DNA of 64,000 nucleotides from Acanthosepion lycidas (Eukaryota > Mollusca > Cephalopoda > Sepiida > Sepiidae): NCBI GenBank assembly GCA_963932145.1, contig OZ010577.1:19096686-19160685 (forward strand), given 5' to 3'. Both the position numbers and the translations under genes were made by a program. The notes under the pieces were generated by a model. It was not told the DNA's origin. It was given only the letters and a program-made list of their open reading frames with translations, and did not search any database. This document shows, piece by piece, positions 54,771 to 64,000 of the stretch; the first letter of the stretch is position 1, and every line of letters starts with the position of its first letter.

Positions 54771-56189
54771 TCACCCCAGTTCAAATTTGTCCTCAAAATC
54801 CTGAATAATATACAAGACCCTCCTGGTCACTCATAAGTCTATGTTTTGTTGTTAATATGTTGAAATTTGATCATCAAGCAAAAAAAAAAAAAATCATTGT
54901 TATCAAAGGATGCAACCACTGCAGGTAAATTGCAATATTATTTGGTCTGATTCAATAGCATGTACCACTATCAATTGGTATTATTAGATTTCATTTGTAA
55001 ATAAACTTGTATTTGCATGGCTAGATTTGACTGATCTGTCTGGGAAGTGTGAAACAAACTTCTGCAGTTATGGGGGAGTTTAAGTATAGCTTGAAGAAAT
55101 AGTGGAGGTGGTTGAAAATTACTGTCGAAAAAGAAGGTATAACTCATCTTAAATGGTCAGCTTTTTGTTCAACCTTCTTCAAAGAGTATCATTTATAGAT
55201 ATAAGATATTAAACACTAAAAACAAGGTTAAATGGTTAAAAATTAAACTTTATATGGAAGAGAGTATGTCAACTACTGGAAATTTCTATCAGGAATCTCT
55301 TTGAGTGACTTTGAATTATTTTCATCAACATTTTTAACCATTTACTGTTTGTTTTGTTGCAATCATCCTGAAAATTAATTTGTTCAAATAAATACTTTTA
55401 ATGACACTTCTTGATTTGAAAGGCCTCAAATAACAATAATAATAATAATGGTGTGTTAATAGAGGCATATTAAACAAGAAGGAAAAATTTGTTATTTTGT
55501 AGTATAATTTCTATGCAATATAAGTTTTTTAAATTTTGTTTTCTTGTTTCTGAGAAGGAAGTTTATTCAGGCAATGTTGTCTATAGTTTAATACTGCAAA
55601 AATATGATCCACAAGTTCTTAACTCTGTTTTTATAAAGGACAAAAAAACAAAAGCTCAAACATATTCAGGATTTCCCTGTTATCCAAAAGACAAGCATTC
55701 TTGTGTGACATTTTTACTTTACCCGACAATGCAACAATGATTGCAATTTTGAAAGGGCACATCAGTTTCAGGCAGGTTTGTTGGATTTTTTTTTTTTATG
55801 CCTATAAAGAATTCTGTGTTAGAAAAATGCATGAGGCTAAGCAGTCAAGCATACTGACATATCTGAGGCCATCCACATCTGCCACAGCAGACTGACCTTT
55901 GATATTGAGGCAGGCAGACATAGAAGGTTATCTGGGGGTATTGGGGAAATGCTCAAAAAATTTTCCATAAAAATTTATGGTAATTGCATCTTTGTTTTAC
56001 ACCATTTTGGATAGTGGAAGAAAACTGTACTAATGCAGATCATCTGTAAAAGCAGAGTGGTGTAAAAAGAACTTTTGAAAAGCAATGGGGAGACCTGTTG
56101 TATAAATTCTATTTCAATGTAATCTTATGAAAGAAAAAAAATTACTATTAACAAAAATGTTTTATTAATAGTAATCATCTGTCAGTCTT
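54771..56189. other. No gene seen
   Basis: AT-rich; (AAT)n of about six units near 55432-55449. An 83-codon ORF at 55489-55740 has no recognised motif. Confidence 0.4.
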
Positions 56190-56640
56190 GGGAGATTATG
56201 GAGTCAGTATGAGTTGTTAGCTAATCCCTATTGCAGACACCTGCTCTGGCACATCTATCTGAGCCGAGCTTTGGTTTATACTGCAACTTTGCTGAGCATG
56301 CTAGAGTTACAGTTTCTGAGAGAGCAAAATAAGCTTACATGATCTGGTCATTAAACAAAGGCCAGTACGCTAAAAGTTCTGGTCATGAATAGTCATGACT
56401 TGAAGCTTGCACAACCATTGATGGCTTCCAAAAAGTTGGGTCTCCTCAATTTCTTTGACAAAGCTTAGGTCAACCTATGATATATTTTTCAGACATTTCC
56501 CAACAATGCTGTATGCTGAAGATCATCTCGCCAGGCTGATGTTATCAGGAAGTCAACTTCTTAACAAATCAAGCATGGTTAGGTTCAAATCAAGTGGTTG
56601 GAACCATTTGGTTATGTGTCCTGTAGACTAAATTTTATTT
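56190..56640 (-). mobile_element. SINE-a, nearly complete copy
   Basis: Order matches the reverse of the 30.1-kb copy: GCTAATCCCTATTGCAGACA, TTACAGTTTCTGAGAGAGC, AAGCTTAGGTCAACCTATGA, CAACAATGCTG, and the head complement (AACCATGCTTGATTTG, AACCACTTGATTTGAACCTA) towards 56640. Confidence 0.7.
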
Positions 56641-57225
56641 CAGTCAATATCATAAAAGAAAAAATTACTATTACCAAAAAAATTGTTCGTAATTGTAATA
56701 TAGCAACAATTCAAAGCTCATCAAACTTTATTTGACTAATTCAGATTTAGCACTGAAAATGCTGATTTTTATTATAGTGGATGGCTACAGACAAGAGGGA
56801 AGATTGGATGTGCTTATTTTATTGCCACAGTAATTTGAATCAATCACCAAAATATTGAGTATTTTTCATGATTTTATGAACTCTACAAATTTCTCTTGTT
56901 GCTTTAAAGTAATTTAATTAGTCCATTTATTTTAGGCTTAATTTGTTAGGTGGGCCAAAGAATATATTGGCTGGAGAGTTATGTTAAAAATCAACAAAGA
57001 TGAAAATATCAGTTAAAAAATATACAAAATCTGGAAATAATAAATTTCATGCATTCAGATTATAAGAGAAGGCTGAAGAATGCGTATACCAAAATATTAA
57101 AAACAACAATGCTGGAGTCCACGCTAGATATGAAATTCTTAGAATACTAAAATCAAGAACTTCAAAATCTCTAAACAGTGTGCAGGATGGTGCATTAAAA
57201 ACACTACCAATTAGTACAATGGTCA
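56641..57225. other. No gene seen
   Basis: AT-rich; ends in (AT)n at 57226-57266. Confidence 0.4.
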
Positions 57226-57226
57226 A

Positions 57227-57269
<43 letters not shown>

Positions 57270-57393
57270 CTTCATTGAATATGACAGACAAGGTGCTTTG
57301 ATTTAGTTATTTATACAATTTCTCATGTAATCTAATAATTTTTTTCTTTTCAGATGATAAATTTTATAATAACTATCCAAATGTTCTTTTATT

Positions 57394-57436
57394 TCAAGCA
57401 CTTTCAGCTATACATTTAGCCATTTTCAAGGATGAA
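57394..57436 (-). ncRNA. Degraded hammerhead-like motif, left arm
   Basis: The reverse strand reads CCTTGAAAA, stem II TGGCT...AGCT, then GAAAGTGCTTG. The GAAA block is present, but CTGANGA is changed to TTGAAAA. Probably inactive. Confidence 0.4.
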
Positions 57437-57859
57437 ATATTTTAACTGTTAAATAAGAAATAGGGGAAATATTATTTATGAATTTAAATGCCCATTAAGG
57501 AATTGTATTCATGATCAATCAAAATTCGTAAGTAATTATGTAAGCCACACTAAACATGTTTGACACAAAGACACACTCTACCCCTTTCTGATAATAGCGC
57601 AATTAGATCTCATTTAAATATTCATGGAGACCCCCTACCGAACACTATTCGTAACATATTTGTTGACAACACTAATATAATAGCATCATCTACATGCAAA
57701 AAAAGCTAAAAATAATGGAAGCCTTATTAATAAAAGCAAAAAAAACAACACTTAACTATGAACATGGACACAATATCTTGACCGTGTTTTGAAAAATGAA
57801 AACATTATATAAATACATACATGCAAGAAACTATTTCTTATTTAACAGTTAAAATATTT

Positions 57860-57900
57860 CATCCTTGAAAATGGCTAAATGTATAGCCAAAAACGTAAGG
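57860..57900 (+). ncRNA. Degraded hammerhead-like motif, right arm
   Basis: CCTTGAAAA, stem II TGGCT...AGCCA with an 8-nt loop, then AAAACG and TAAGG (pairs with CCTT). Both core blocks carry changes. Confidence 0.4.
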
Positions 57901-58054
57901 AATAAAAGAACATTTGGACAGATTTTATATAATTTATCATCTGAAATGAAAAAATTATTAGATTGCATGAGAAATTGTATAAAAAACTAAATCAAAGCAC
58001 CTTGTCTGTCGTATTCAATGAAATGTGCATGAAAGAAAGATTGCTGCCTAATAC

Positions 58055-58059
<5 letters not shown>

Positions 58060-58108
<49 letters not shown>

Positions 58109-58250
58109 ATATGTATGTAAAATGTGTATGTATATAAATATATATATATGTATGTAAAATGTGTATTTATATAAATATATATATATATATATATATAAAA
58201 TATGTATGTATATAAATATATATATGTATGTAAAATGTGTATTTATATAA

Positions 58251-58299
<49 letters not shown>

Positions 58300-58920
58300 A
58301 TGTGTATTTATATAAATATATGTATGTATGTAAAATGTGTATTTATATAAATATATGTATGTATGTATGTAAAATGTGTATTTATATAAATATATGTATG
58401 TATGTATGTAAAATGTGTATTTATATAAATATATGTATGTATGTATGTAAAATGTGTATTTATATAAATATATGTATGTATGTAAAATGTGTATTTATAT
58501 AAATATATGTATGTATGTATGTAAAATGTGTATTTATATAAATATATGTATGTATGTATGTAAAATGTGTATTTATATAAATATATGTATGTATGTATGT
58601 AAAATGTGTATTTATATAAATATATGTATGTATGTATGTAAAATGTGTATTTATATAAATATATGTATGTATGTATGTAAAATGTGTATTTATATAAATA
58701 TATGTATGTATGTATGTAAAATGTGTATTTATATAAATATATGTATGTATGTATGTAAAATGTGTATTTATATAAATATATGTATGTATGTATGTAAAAT
58801 GTGTATTTATATATATGTATGTATGTATGTAAAATGTGTATTTATATAAATATATATATATATATGTATGTAAAATGTGTATGTATATAAATATATATAT
58901 ATGTATGTAAAATGTGTATT

Positions 58921-58980
<60 letters not shown>

Positions 58981-59067
58981 AAATGTGTATTTATATAAAT
59001 ATATATATATGTATGTAAAATGTGTATGTATATAAATATATATATATATGTATGTAAAATGTGTATT

Positions 59068-59121
<54 letters not shown>

Positions 59122-59159
59122 AAATGTGTATGTATATAAATATATGTATATAAAATGTG

Positions 59160-59195
<36 letters not shown>

Positions 59196-59220
59196 GTGTA
59201 TATATATCTATATATATTAT
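58060..59220 (+). repeat. Satellite-like array, 39-bp period, with (AT)n
   Basis: The unit GTATGTAAAATGTGTATTTA then TATAAATATAT with a variable number of (GTAT/ATGT) steps. Between about 58340 and 58840 the period is almost exactly 39 bp over roughly a dozen units. Both sides degenerate into (AT)n tracts (58060-58105, 58921-58970, 59083-59118, 59163-59192). Because 39 is divisible by 3, an ORF of 131 codons arises ([13 protein letters not shown] repeated), which is not a gene. Confidence 0.95.
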
Positions 59221-59295
59221 TTATATATTATGTATGCACGGTAATTATTGAAAAGTGCTCAGTATCTGTGATAGAGCTAACATATTTAATTATAT

Positions 59296-59417
59296 TGATG
59301 TGAGTTTGTGACCCTAGGTTTCATGCTATTTGCAATCTTCAGACAAACTTCCTATAGTGTTTGTCTGATGATCACAAATAGCATGAAACCCAGGGTCACA
59401 AACTCACATCTGTCCAA
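59296..59417. repeat. Inverted repeat with 50-bp arms next to (AT)n
   Basis: GATGTGAGTTTGTGACCCTA then GGTTTCATGCTATTTG pairs with CAAATAGCATGAAACCCAGG then GTCACAAACTCACATC. A second inner pair is CAGACAAACTTCCTATAGTG / TGTTTGTCTG. (AT)n of about 50 bp follows at 59424-59474. Probably a snap-back element that inserts at or creates AT tracts. Confidence 0.8.
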
Positions 59418-59418
59418 T

Positions 59419-59474
<56 letters not shown>

Positions 59475-59477
<3 letters not shown>

Positions 59478-59884
59478 CAGTTTATGAAAAATTTGTCAAA
59501 GGTGTGCCACAGCAGTTTTTTGCTTAAAATTGTATACATTCAAAAAAATTTATTTTTGTAAACAATAAAAATTTTTTCAATAAAATGATTTTGCTATTTA
59601 CAAAATTGTTTCTGGTGAAATTTAAGTGAAGAACATCTTGACAAAAAATTGAATTTTCAAAATGTGTCAGTGCTATGCTATATCTTTTATTTATAATTTA
59701 TTTTCATAGGAAAAAATATCATCATTCATTCATTGTTGATACAATTAAAAATGATATTCCATTCTTTACAAATGAAACAAAACAACTCTATACAATTACA
59801 AGGTTTCAAAAGGACTTTTTGAAAATGTTTAGGTTAAATTATAGTTATTAAACATATAAATAACCATATCTATTAGTAATACTT
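59475..59884. other. No gene seen
   Basis: AT-rich; nothing recognised. Confidence 0.4.
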
Positions 59885-60185
59885 GATGCCTGACCACAGA
59901 CATTGCCTTTGTGTCTTCATTATACAGTTGAACGATAGTAAAACTTTGCTACAAATAATAATTATACATATAATAGCCCTATTCTTTTAGTAATGCTTGC
60001 ATTAATTCCTGAATACTGACAATCCCTTTTTATCATTTGCAATGCATTCTTATAGTAAAACACTGCTACAAAATAATAATTATACATATAATAACGCTAT
60101 TCTTTTAGTAATACTTGTATTTATTACTGACCACTGACAATTCCTTTTTTTTCCTTATTTGCAATGCATTTCTATTGTAATCCTG
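59885..60185 (-). repeat. TR130 tandem repeat, two to three units
   Basis: GCTACAAATAATAATTATAC, ATATAATAGCCCTATTCTTT, TAGTAATGCTTGCATTAATT, CTGACAATCCCTTTTTATC and GCAATGCATTCTTATAGTAA, then the same series again about 120 bp later. This is the reverse of the 11.3-kb units and the best preserved array of the family. Confidence 0.85.
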
Positions 60186-60737
60186 TTCTTTCAATGATAA
60201 GGCTGTTATAAATCAAAGTGATTGATTAAAGAATGTACAGAGTCCTATATAGCTTTTTCCTTTCTACTGATACTATTTAGCACATTAAAACCTTCTCTCT
60301 TATTAATTAAAGAATAGATAATCACAAACTGTTAATCTCCTCCTTACTCAAGAGACACCGTGAAGGATACTGCATAGAACCTAGTACTTGATCCTAGGAT
60401 TAACTATTAGCATAGATCAATAAATAAATGTCATTTTTTGTTCTTAGATCATTTGAAAAATCAGCTGATGTTAATTACAAATCATAAGTAATTAATCATC
60501 TTCTATGACACTTGAGATTTGGTTGAAATATTTGATCATCTTTTATCATTTGTATTTAAGTATGCTAAGTATTTTGTAACAGCTTCGTTTAGGGTTGGTT
60601 TGCATTTTCAATTAAACAGAATGTTCATCAGTTCCATTTTTTACAACTGTGGAGCTTCCTAAGTTAGAGAACTCATTTTTAGTCAAAGAATTTTGAAAAG
60701 GAAGGATTCCATATTTCAGTCTGTCTGTTTGTTCAAC
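60186..60737. other. No gene seen
   Basis: AT-rich; nothing recognised. Confidence 0.4.
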
Positions 60738-61360
60738 TATTAGGCTTCTTTTTTTTTATCTATGATCAGAGCATAGTATCTATCCAATCTTTCTGTTCTA
60801 GAATCAGTTATGCTTACTCACCAAGAATTAGTCCATAGTATTAATTCTACTTGTTTTTTTAGTCATTCTACTCCAAGCAAGCAATAAAGCCACTAAGACA
60901 CAAGGGGTTACTGAGTGTGAGAGAATATGAGAAAAAAAACAGGATTAAGGAGAGAGAACGATATAAGAACATTATAAAGACAAAAAGTAACAATTGTCAT
61001 TGCATTTAAATTTTTGAAGATCAAAGTTGACCAGCAAGCAAGAAGTTTGTATTTACAACCATGATGCTTCTTTAGGATCAAAATATAGTATCTGTTCAAT
61101 CCCCAGCTCTTCTGAGCTAGAATCAGTTAAGTTTGCTATAGTATTATTCTACTTGTTTCTATGTATGGCTGTTATGCTTTTCTACCTAAGATCAGAGTGT
61201 AGTTTCTTTACAATTCCTGACCCTTCTGACCTGGAATCAGTGATGCTTTCTGACAGAATCTATAATATTATTCTACTTAGTTGTATGTATGACTATTATG
61301 CTCATTAAGATCAGAGTCTAGCATCTACCCAATCCCCAATTCTGAGCTAGTTTTGTGTAG
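60738..61360 (+). repeat. Tandem array, about 120-bp unit, split by LINE-B
   Basis: Units begin near 60738, 61065, 61170 and 61290. Each contains GATCAGAG-TAGTATCT (or close), CAATCC/TTC...TCT-AGCTAGAATCAGTTA and TATTATTCTACTTGTT with ATGTATG-CT. A LINE-B tail sits between the first and second units. Confidence 0.75.
60862..61050 (-). mobile_element. LINE-B 3' tail inserted in the tandem array
   Basis: TCATTCTACTCCAAGCAAGC then AATAAAGCCACTAAGACACA, AGGGGTTACTGAGTGTGAGA and TGCATTTAAATTTTTGAAGA, the complement of the LINE-B end. The tandem repeat resumes right after. Confidence 0.75.
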
Positions 61361-61799
61361 TCACCAGAAATGTTCAATTAAAATTTTTTTAAATGTATAA
61401 AATTTTTACAAATTTTTGTTTTTATTCAAACTCAGAATATTAAAATATTATTTATCTTTATAATTACAGATTACAAAGCTGATATTGCTTGCTTCTTTAA
61501 CGGCTTCCATCAAGGTAAGGAAATATTTAAAAAAAAAAAATAATTCTCTCACCTATGGTACCAGCTCAACTGTCCAATTACCAGTAAAGAGCATGTACTT
61601 CAATTTTAGATTGTATGAAATAAGCTTGAAACATAGTTTTCAATGTAGTATTGCACTGTATCCTTAGGAATAAGGTAAATTAAAATGATAAAAGCTCATA
61701 TTAATTATTACCTTATAAAAAAAACATTGGGCAAAAATTGACCAAGCAGTTAGGCTACTTTCGGTTGAAATTTATACAATCTTTTTATTCAAAAACTTT
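61361..61799. other. No gene seen
   Basis: AT-rich; nothing recognised. Confidence 0.4.
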
Positions 61800-62790
61800 T
61801 TCAAGAAAATAAGTTTCTCAACTCCACTCTTATTGCTCTTTTCAGTATTGGCGTGGATTTCTTTCCTAACCTTTTATTTGAAGTTGTGTGGAACATCAAC
61901 ATCTTGATTATGTCATTATTTTCTCTTCAAGTTACACTTTAGTTGTTGCTGCTGTTGAAAATGGACCAGCAGTTTGTGTCTTCTTGGACTCACATTTATA
62001 TTGAATCAATTTCTATATCAACTGCTAAGAAACTTAATTCATCATGTTATGCCAAACAGTTCTTCTGATTAGAATTTATCTTGCACATTTATAAAGTTAA
62101 CACTGGTTCATGCGTTGAATATTGCTGCTATATCTGGTCTGGCGCTACTACTATATCTCTCAAGATTCTTGCCAAAATTCAAAGAAGGTAATTGATCCTG
62201 CACTGGCATCTCAAATGCAGTCACTTTCCCACCAACATGAAATGACTACCCTTTTTCTTTTCTACAAATATTTTCATGGCAATTATTCTGATGGGCTATT
62301 TTCCTTAGTGCCATGACTACATGAATTTAAGCATGCTACTAGATTGGCAACTAGGTCCCACCTGTTTACTGTTGAACTAGTTAGATGCAACCATAAGTTC
62401 TATTCTAATAGTTTCTTTTCTCGCAGTTCTTGCCTGTGGAACTCCCTTCTGATTACTTGCTTCCCTGCCACTTAGAATCTTCAAAAATTTAAATGCAATG
62501 TCAGTCATCATCTTGTGTCTTCCTATTACTTTATTATCTTTTTCCTCACCTATCCTCACTAAATTCTTCTTATTCACCTCCACTCCTTGTAACCCTCTGA
62601 ATTCTAGTGGTATTATTGCCTTGCTTGGGGTGAGATAATTAAAAAAGAGTCCTCAAGTGATGTGGTTTCTCTTATTTGGTAGGTTTTTTGTTTGTAATTC
62701 TGGAGCACCAGTCCATGTGTTTTGAAGAAGGACTCTTCACAGTATTTAGTATTGTTGAAGTTATTGCTAACATCTTTTGTTGAGATTTAC
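61800..62790 (-). mobile_element. LINE-D C-terminal fragment split by LINE-B
   Basis: Part one (61800-61962): CTTTTCAGTATTGGCGTGGA, TTTCTTTCCTAACCTTTTAT and TTATGTCATTATTTTCTCTT, as at 30.6 kb. Part two (62649-62790): GTCCTCAAGTGATGTGGTTT, CTCTTATTTGGTAG, CACCAGTCCA. In the 30.6-kb copy these two parts are adjacent, so a LINE-B copy inserted between them. Confidence 0.75.
61975..62648 (+). mobile_element. LINE-B copy nested in LINE-D
   Basis: 5' truncation at about 61975 ('LGLTFTL' text), EYCCYIWSGAT near 62115, FPTNMK/FLFYKYFHGN near 62225-62280, SILIVSFL/LWNSLL region near 62400, and the 3' end CTAGTGGTATTATTGCCTTG then CTTGGGGTGAGATAATTAAA. The family end is complete. Confidence 0.8.
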
Positions 62791-63269
62791 AAACTCTGTT
62801 TCATTCAATTTCATAAACCAATCAATGAAATTTGAATAATCTGATTTGTTTGGAAAAATACTTTGATAAAAACCCTACTTTGCTTTTAATTTAAGTTTAT
62901 GGGACTTCATGGTAAACAATATTTTTCAAGAAAATTTATTTTTTCCTTTTTCTTTTTTAAGAATGAAGAATAAATTTCTTATTCTTGAGCATGCAACATG
63001 CAACTGGCCATACATAAATATTTCTTTCTGAAGTCAAATTCCGAGTTTTTGAAGTATTTAACCTTGTGATTTGTTTATAGTTCTTGCAAACACAGGGTGA
63101 ACTGGAAAATTGATTCTCATATATATAAAAACTTAAAAAAAAGATATGTAAAAAAAAATTATTGCATTTTTATTAAATAAGTATTTGTCATTTTAATCAG
63201 TAAATTATTTCTAAAATAGTGGGAGTATTTTGTATGTTAAATAATAAAACTTTTAATTCTTCCAAAAAG
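62791..63269. other. No gene seen
   Basis: AT-rich; nothing recognised. Confidence 0.4.
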
Positions 63270-63455
63270 TGAATGAAAATTTATTGTACTACGCCCTGCA
63301 CCCTAGTAAAACCAACTGTACTGTGTACTCCACCTTTTACCTGTTTTCACTTCTATCCAAAATCTAGTTTCAATCAGTCAATGTATAGCTATTTTAGATG
63401 GTGTGACAGACAAACAGAAGTCACAGAATTTTATATATAGATTAATCTTAGAAAG
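63270..63455 (-). repeat. Dispersed repeat W, copy 2
   Basis: CACCCTAGTAAAACCAACTG then TACTGTGTACTCCACC, ATGTATAGCTATTTTAGATG, GTGTGACAGACAAACAGAAG and TCACAGAATTTTATATATAG: the reverse of the copy at 24.5 kb. Confidence 0.65.
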
Positions 63456-63779
63456 TGATTGCATGCAAATGACAGATATTTCTGAACAAGTTTGGTGCCA
63501 TGTATGACATCCATATGAAAGTCTTGATCTGATAAGCTGTTTATGAATATGACTTGAGGTTTTAAGCTGGCTATACCTTTTGCTTCCATATTTCTAATGG
63601 AATGATCAGTTTCTAAGTTTCTATTTTTGTTTTCTTAACCAGCATTTACTTTTTGCTTTAAATCTTTCCAGTTTTTCATTAAATTATACTAATATACAAT
63701 GTCTGTCTGGATATATCCAGCCATTTAACAAAAAATACAGCCTACCTAGGGCAGTTGCATCTTAGTCCTCTTATCCTCA
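63456..63779. other. No gene seen
   Basis: AT-rich; nothing recognised. Confidence 0.35.
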
Positions 63780-64000
63780 TATCTTCTCTACTTATAACAT
63801 TCTGCAAATTCCTCTTTCAGAATCACTATCAGCTGCCATTTCACATTCTCCTTAATCTCGTCCATGATGTTTCAGCAGTAATTTTTAATTTTGAGAAAAG
63901 CTAGAAGCTGCAGAGAACCAAATCTGGACTTGGAACAGGGTACTGACAGAAATGGGTGGTATAGTTTTTTGTCAGAAAGCTCTACATGAAATGTGAAGAT
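63780..64000 (-). pseudogene. Mariner transposase C-terminal fragment, cut by window edge
   Basis: On the reverse strand: SFLTKN, then a decayed 'HPPYSPDLAPCDF-LF-KLK' block (reads SPDLVLCSF and LFSKLKI near 63880-63940), then TRLRRM/ENVKWQL-like text and EEFAECYK near 63790-63850. The last catalytic Asp of mariner transposases is in the PYSPDLAP motif, and SPDL is retained. Stops and substitutions show decay. The N-terminal part would lie beyond 64000. Confidence 0.7.

Larger units (their letters stand above)
57272..58025. mobile_element. Penelope-like remnant with about 195-bp inverted arms
   Basis: The left arm (57272-57465, starting TTCATTGAATATGACAGACA) is the reverse complement of the right arm (57832-58025, ending GTCTGTCGTATTCAATGAA). 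About 365 bp lie between, without an ORF. Each arm carries a hammerhead-like block followed by AATAAAAGAACATTTG. Inverted LTR-like ends with hammerheads are known for Penelope-like elements; the assignment is by structure only. Both sides are bordered by (AT)n. Confidence 0.65.

Noticed and set aside
58302-58849. Long repetitive ORF of up to 131 codons
   Set aside because: It is the translation of a 39-bp tandem array whose period is a multiple of three; there is no start context, domain or codon signature.
58060-59220. CRISPR-like array
   Set aside because: Units are tandem without unique spacers, in a eukaryotic context with no cas genes; it is a satellite-like array.

Overview
Eukaryotic nuclear DNA, AT-rich and dominated by transposable elements, tandem repeats and microsatellites. 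I recognise no host protein-coding gene, rRNA gene or functional tRNA gene. No ORF outside repeats looks conserved; the longest ones are microsatellite, satellite or transposon artefacts. The repeat types point to a mollusc, most likely a cephalopod (octopus or squid): several tRNA-headed SINE families, one with a body resembling octopus SINEs as I remember them; decayed non-LTR retrotransposons with RT and C-terminal motifs common in cephalopod genomes; and very many (AT)n microsatellites. This assignment is from memory of repeat style and was not tested by a search. The window looks intergenic or intronic.

Family names used here are local labels. LINE-A, LINE-B, LINE-C and LINE-D are four non-LTR retrotransposon families, each present as several 5'-truncated, frameshifted copies. 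SINE-a to SINE-d are short elements, most with a tRNA-like head. HP is a hairpin-shaped element with six copies (4.2, 7.2, 20.2, 32.2, 43.7 and 50.1 kb). In its fullest copies a tRNA-like head sits between two inverted arms, each arm tail carries a Penelope-type hammerhead ribozyme-like motif, and a motif of about 34 bp is found only at the left end. Three HP copies are bounded by perfect 12-14 bp target-site duplications, so HP moves as a unit. TR130 is a dispersed short tandem repeat found at four places.

Layout. 0-9.5 kb: LINE-A, LINE-B and LINE-C tails, two HP copies, AT microsatellites and nested small hairpins. 9.5-20 kb: long decayed LINE-C and LINE-B copies on the minus strand, SINE-b copies, a pogo-like MITE and an LTR-like unit. 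20-31 kb: HP, LINE-D, SINE-a, a MADE1-like mariner MITE, and a LINE-C copy carrying a solo LTR with target-site duplication. 31-41 kb: the HP copy with the best hammerhead motif, a 211-bp palindrome beside a SINE-d, a GC-rich patch at 35.3 kb, a 2.5-kb T-rich stretch without recognisable elements, and a mariner-type MITE. 41-53 kb: SINE-d, HP, a Tc1 element (DD34E) with internal deletion, the longest LINE-A copy, a second MADE1-like MITE nested in LINE-A, and minisatellites. 53-64 kb: LINE-B, SINE-a, a Penelope-like remnant with 195-bp inverted arms, a 1.1-kb array with a 39-bp period, TR130, a tandem array split by a LINE-B insertion, a LINE-D copy split by LINE-B, and a mariner transposase fragment at the right edge.

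Nothing here forms a host pathway. The content is layered transposon history, with the HP family the most unusual component.
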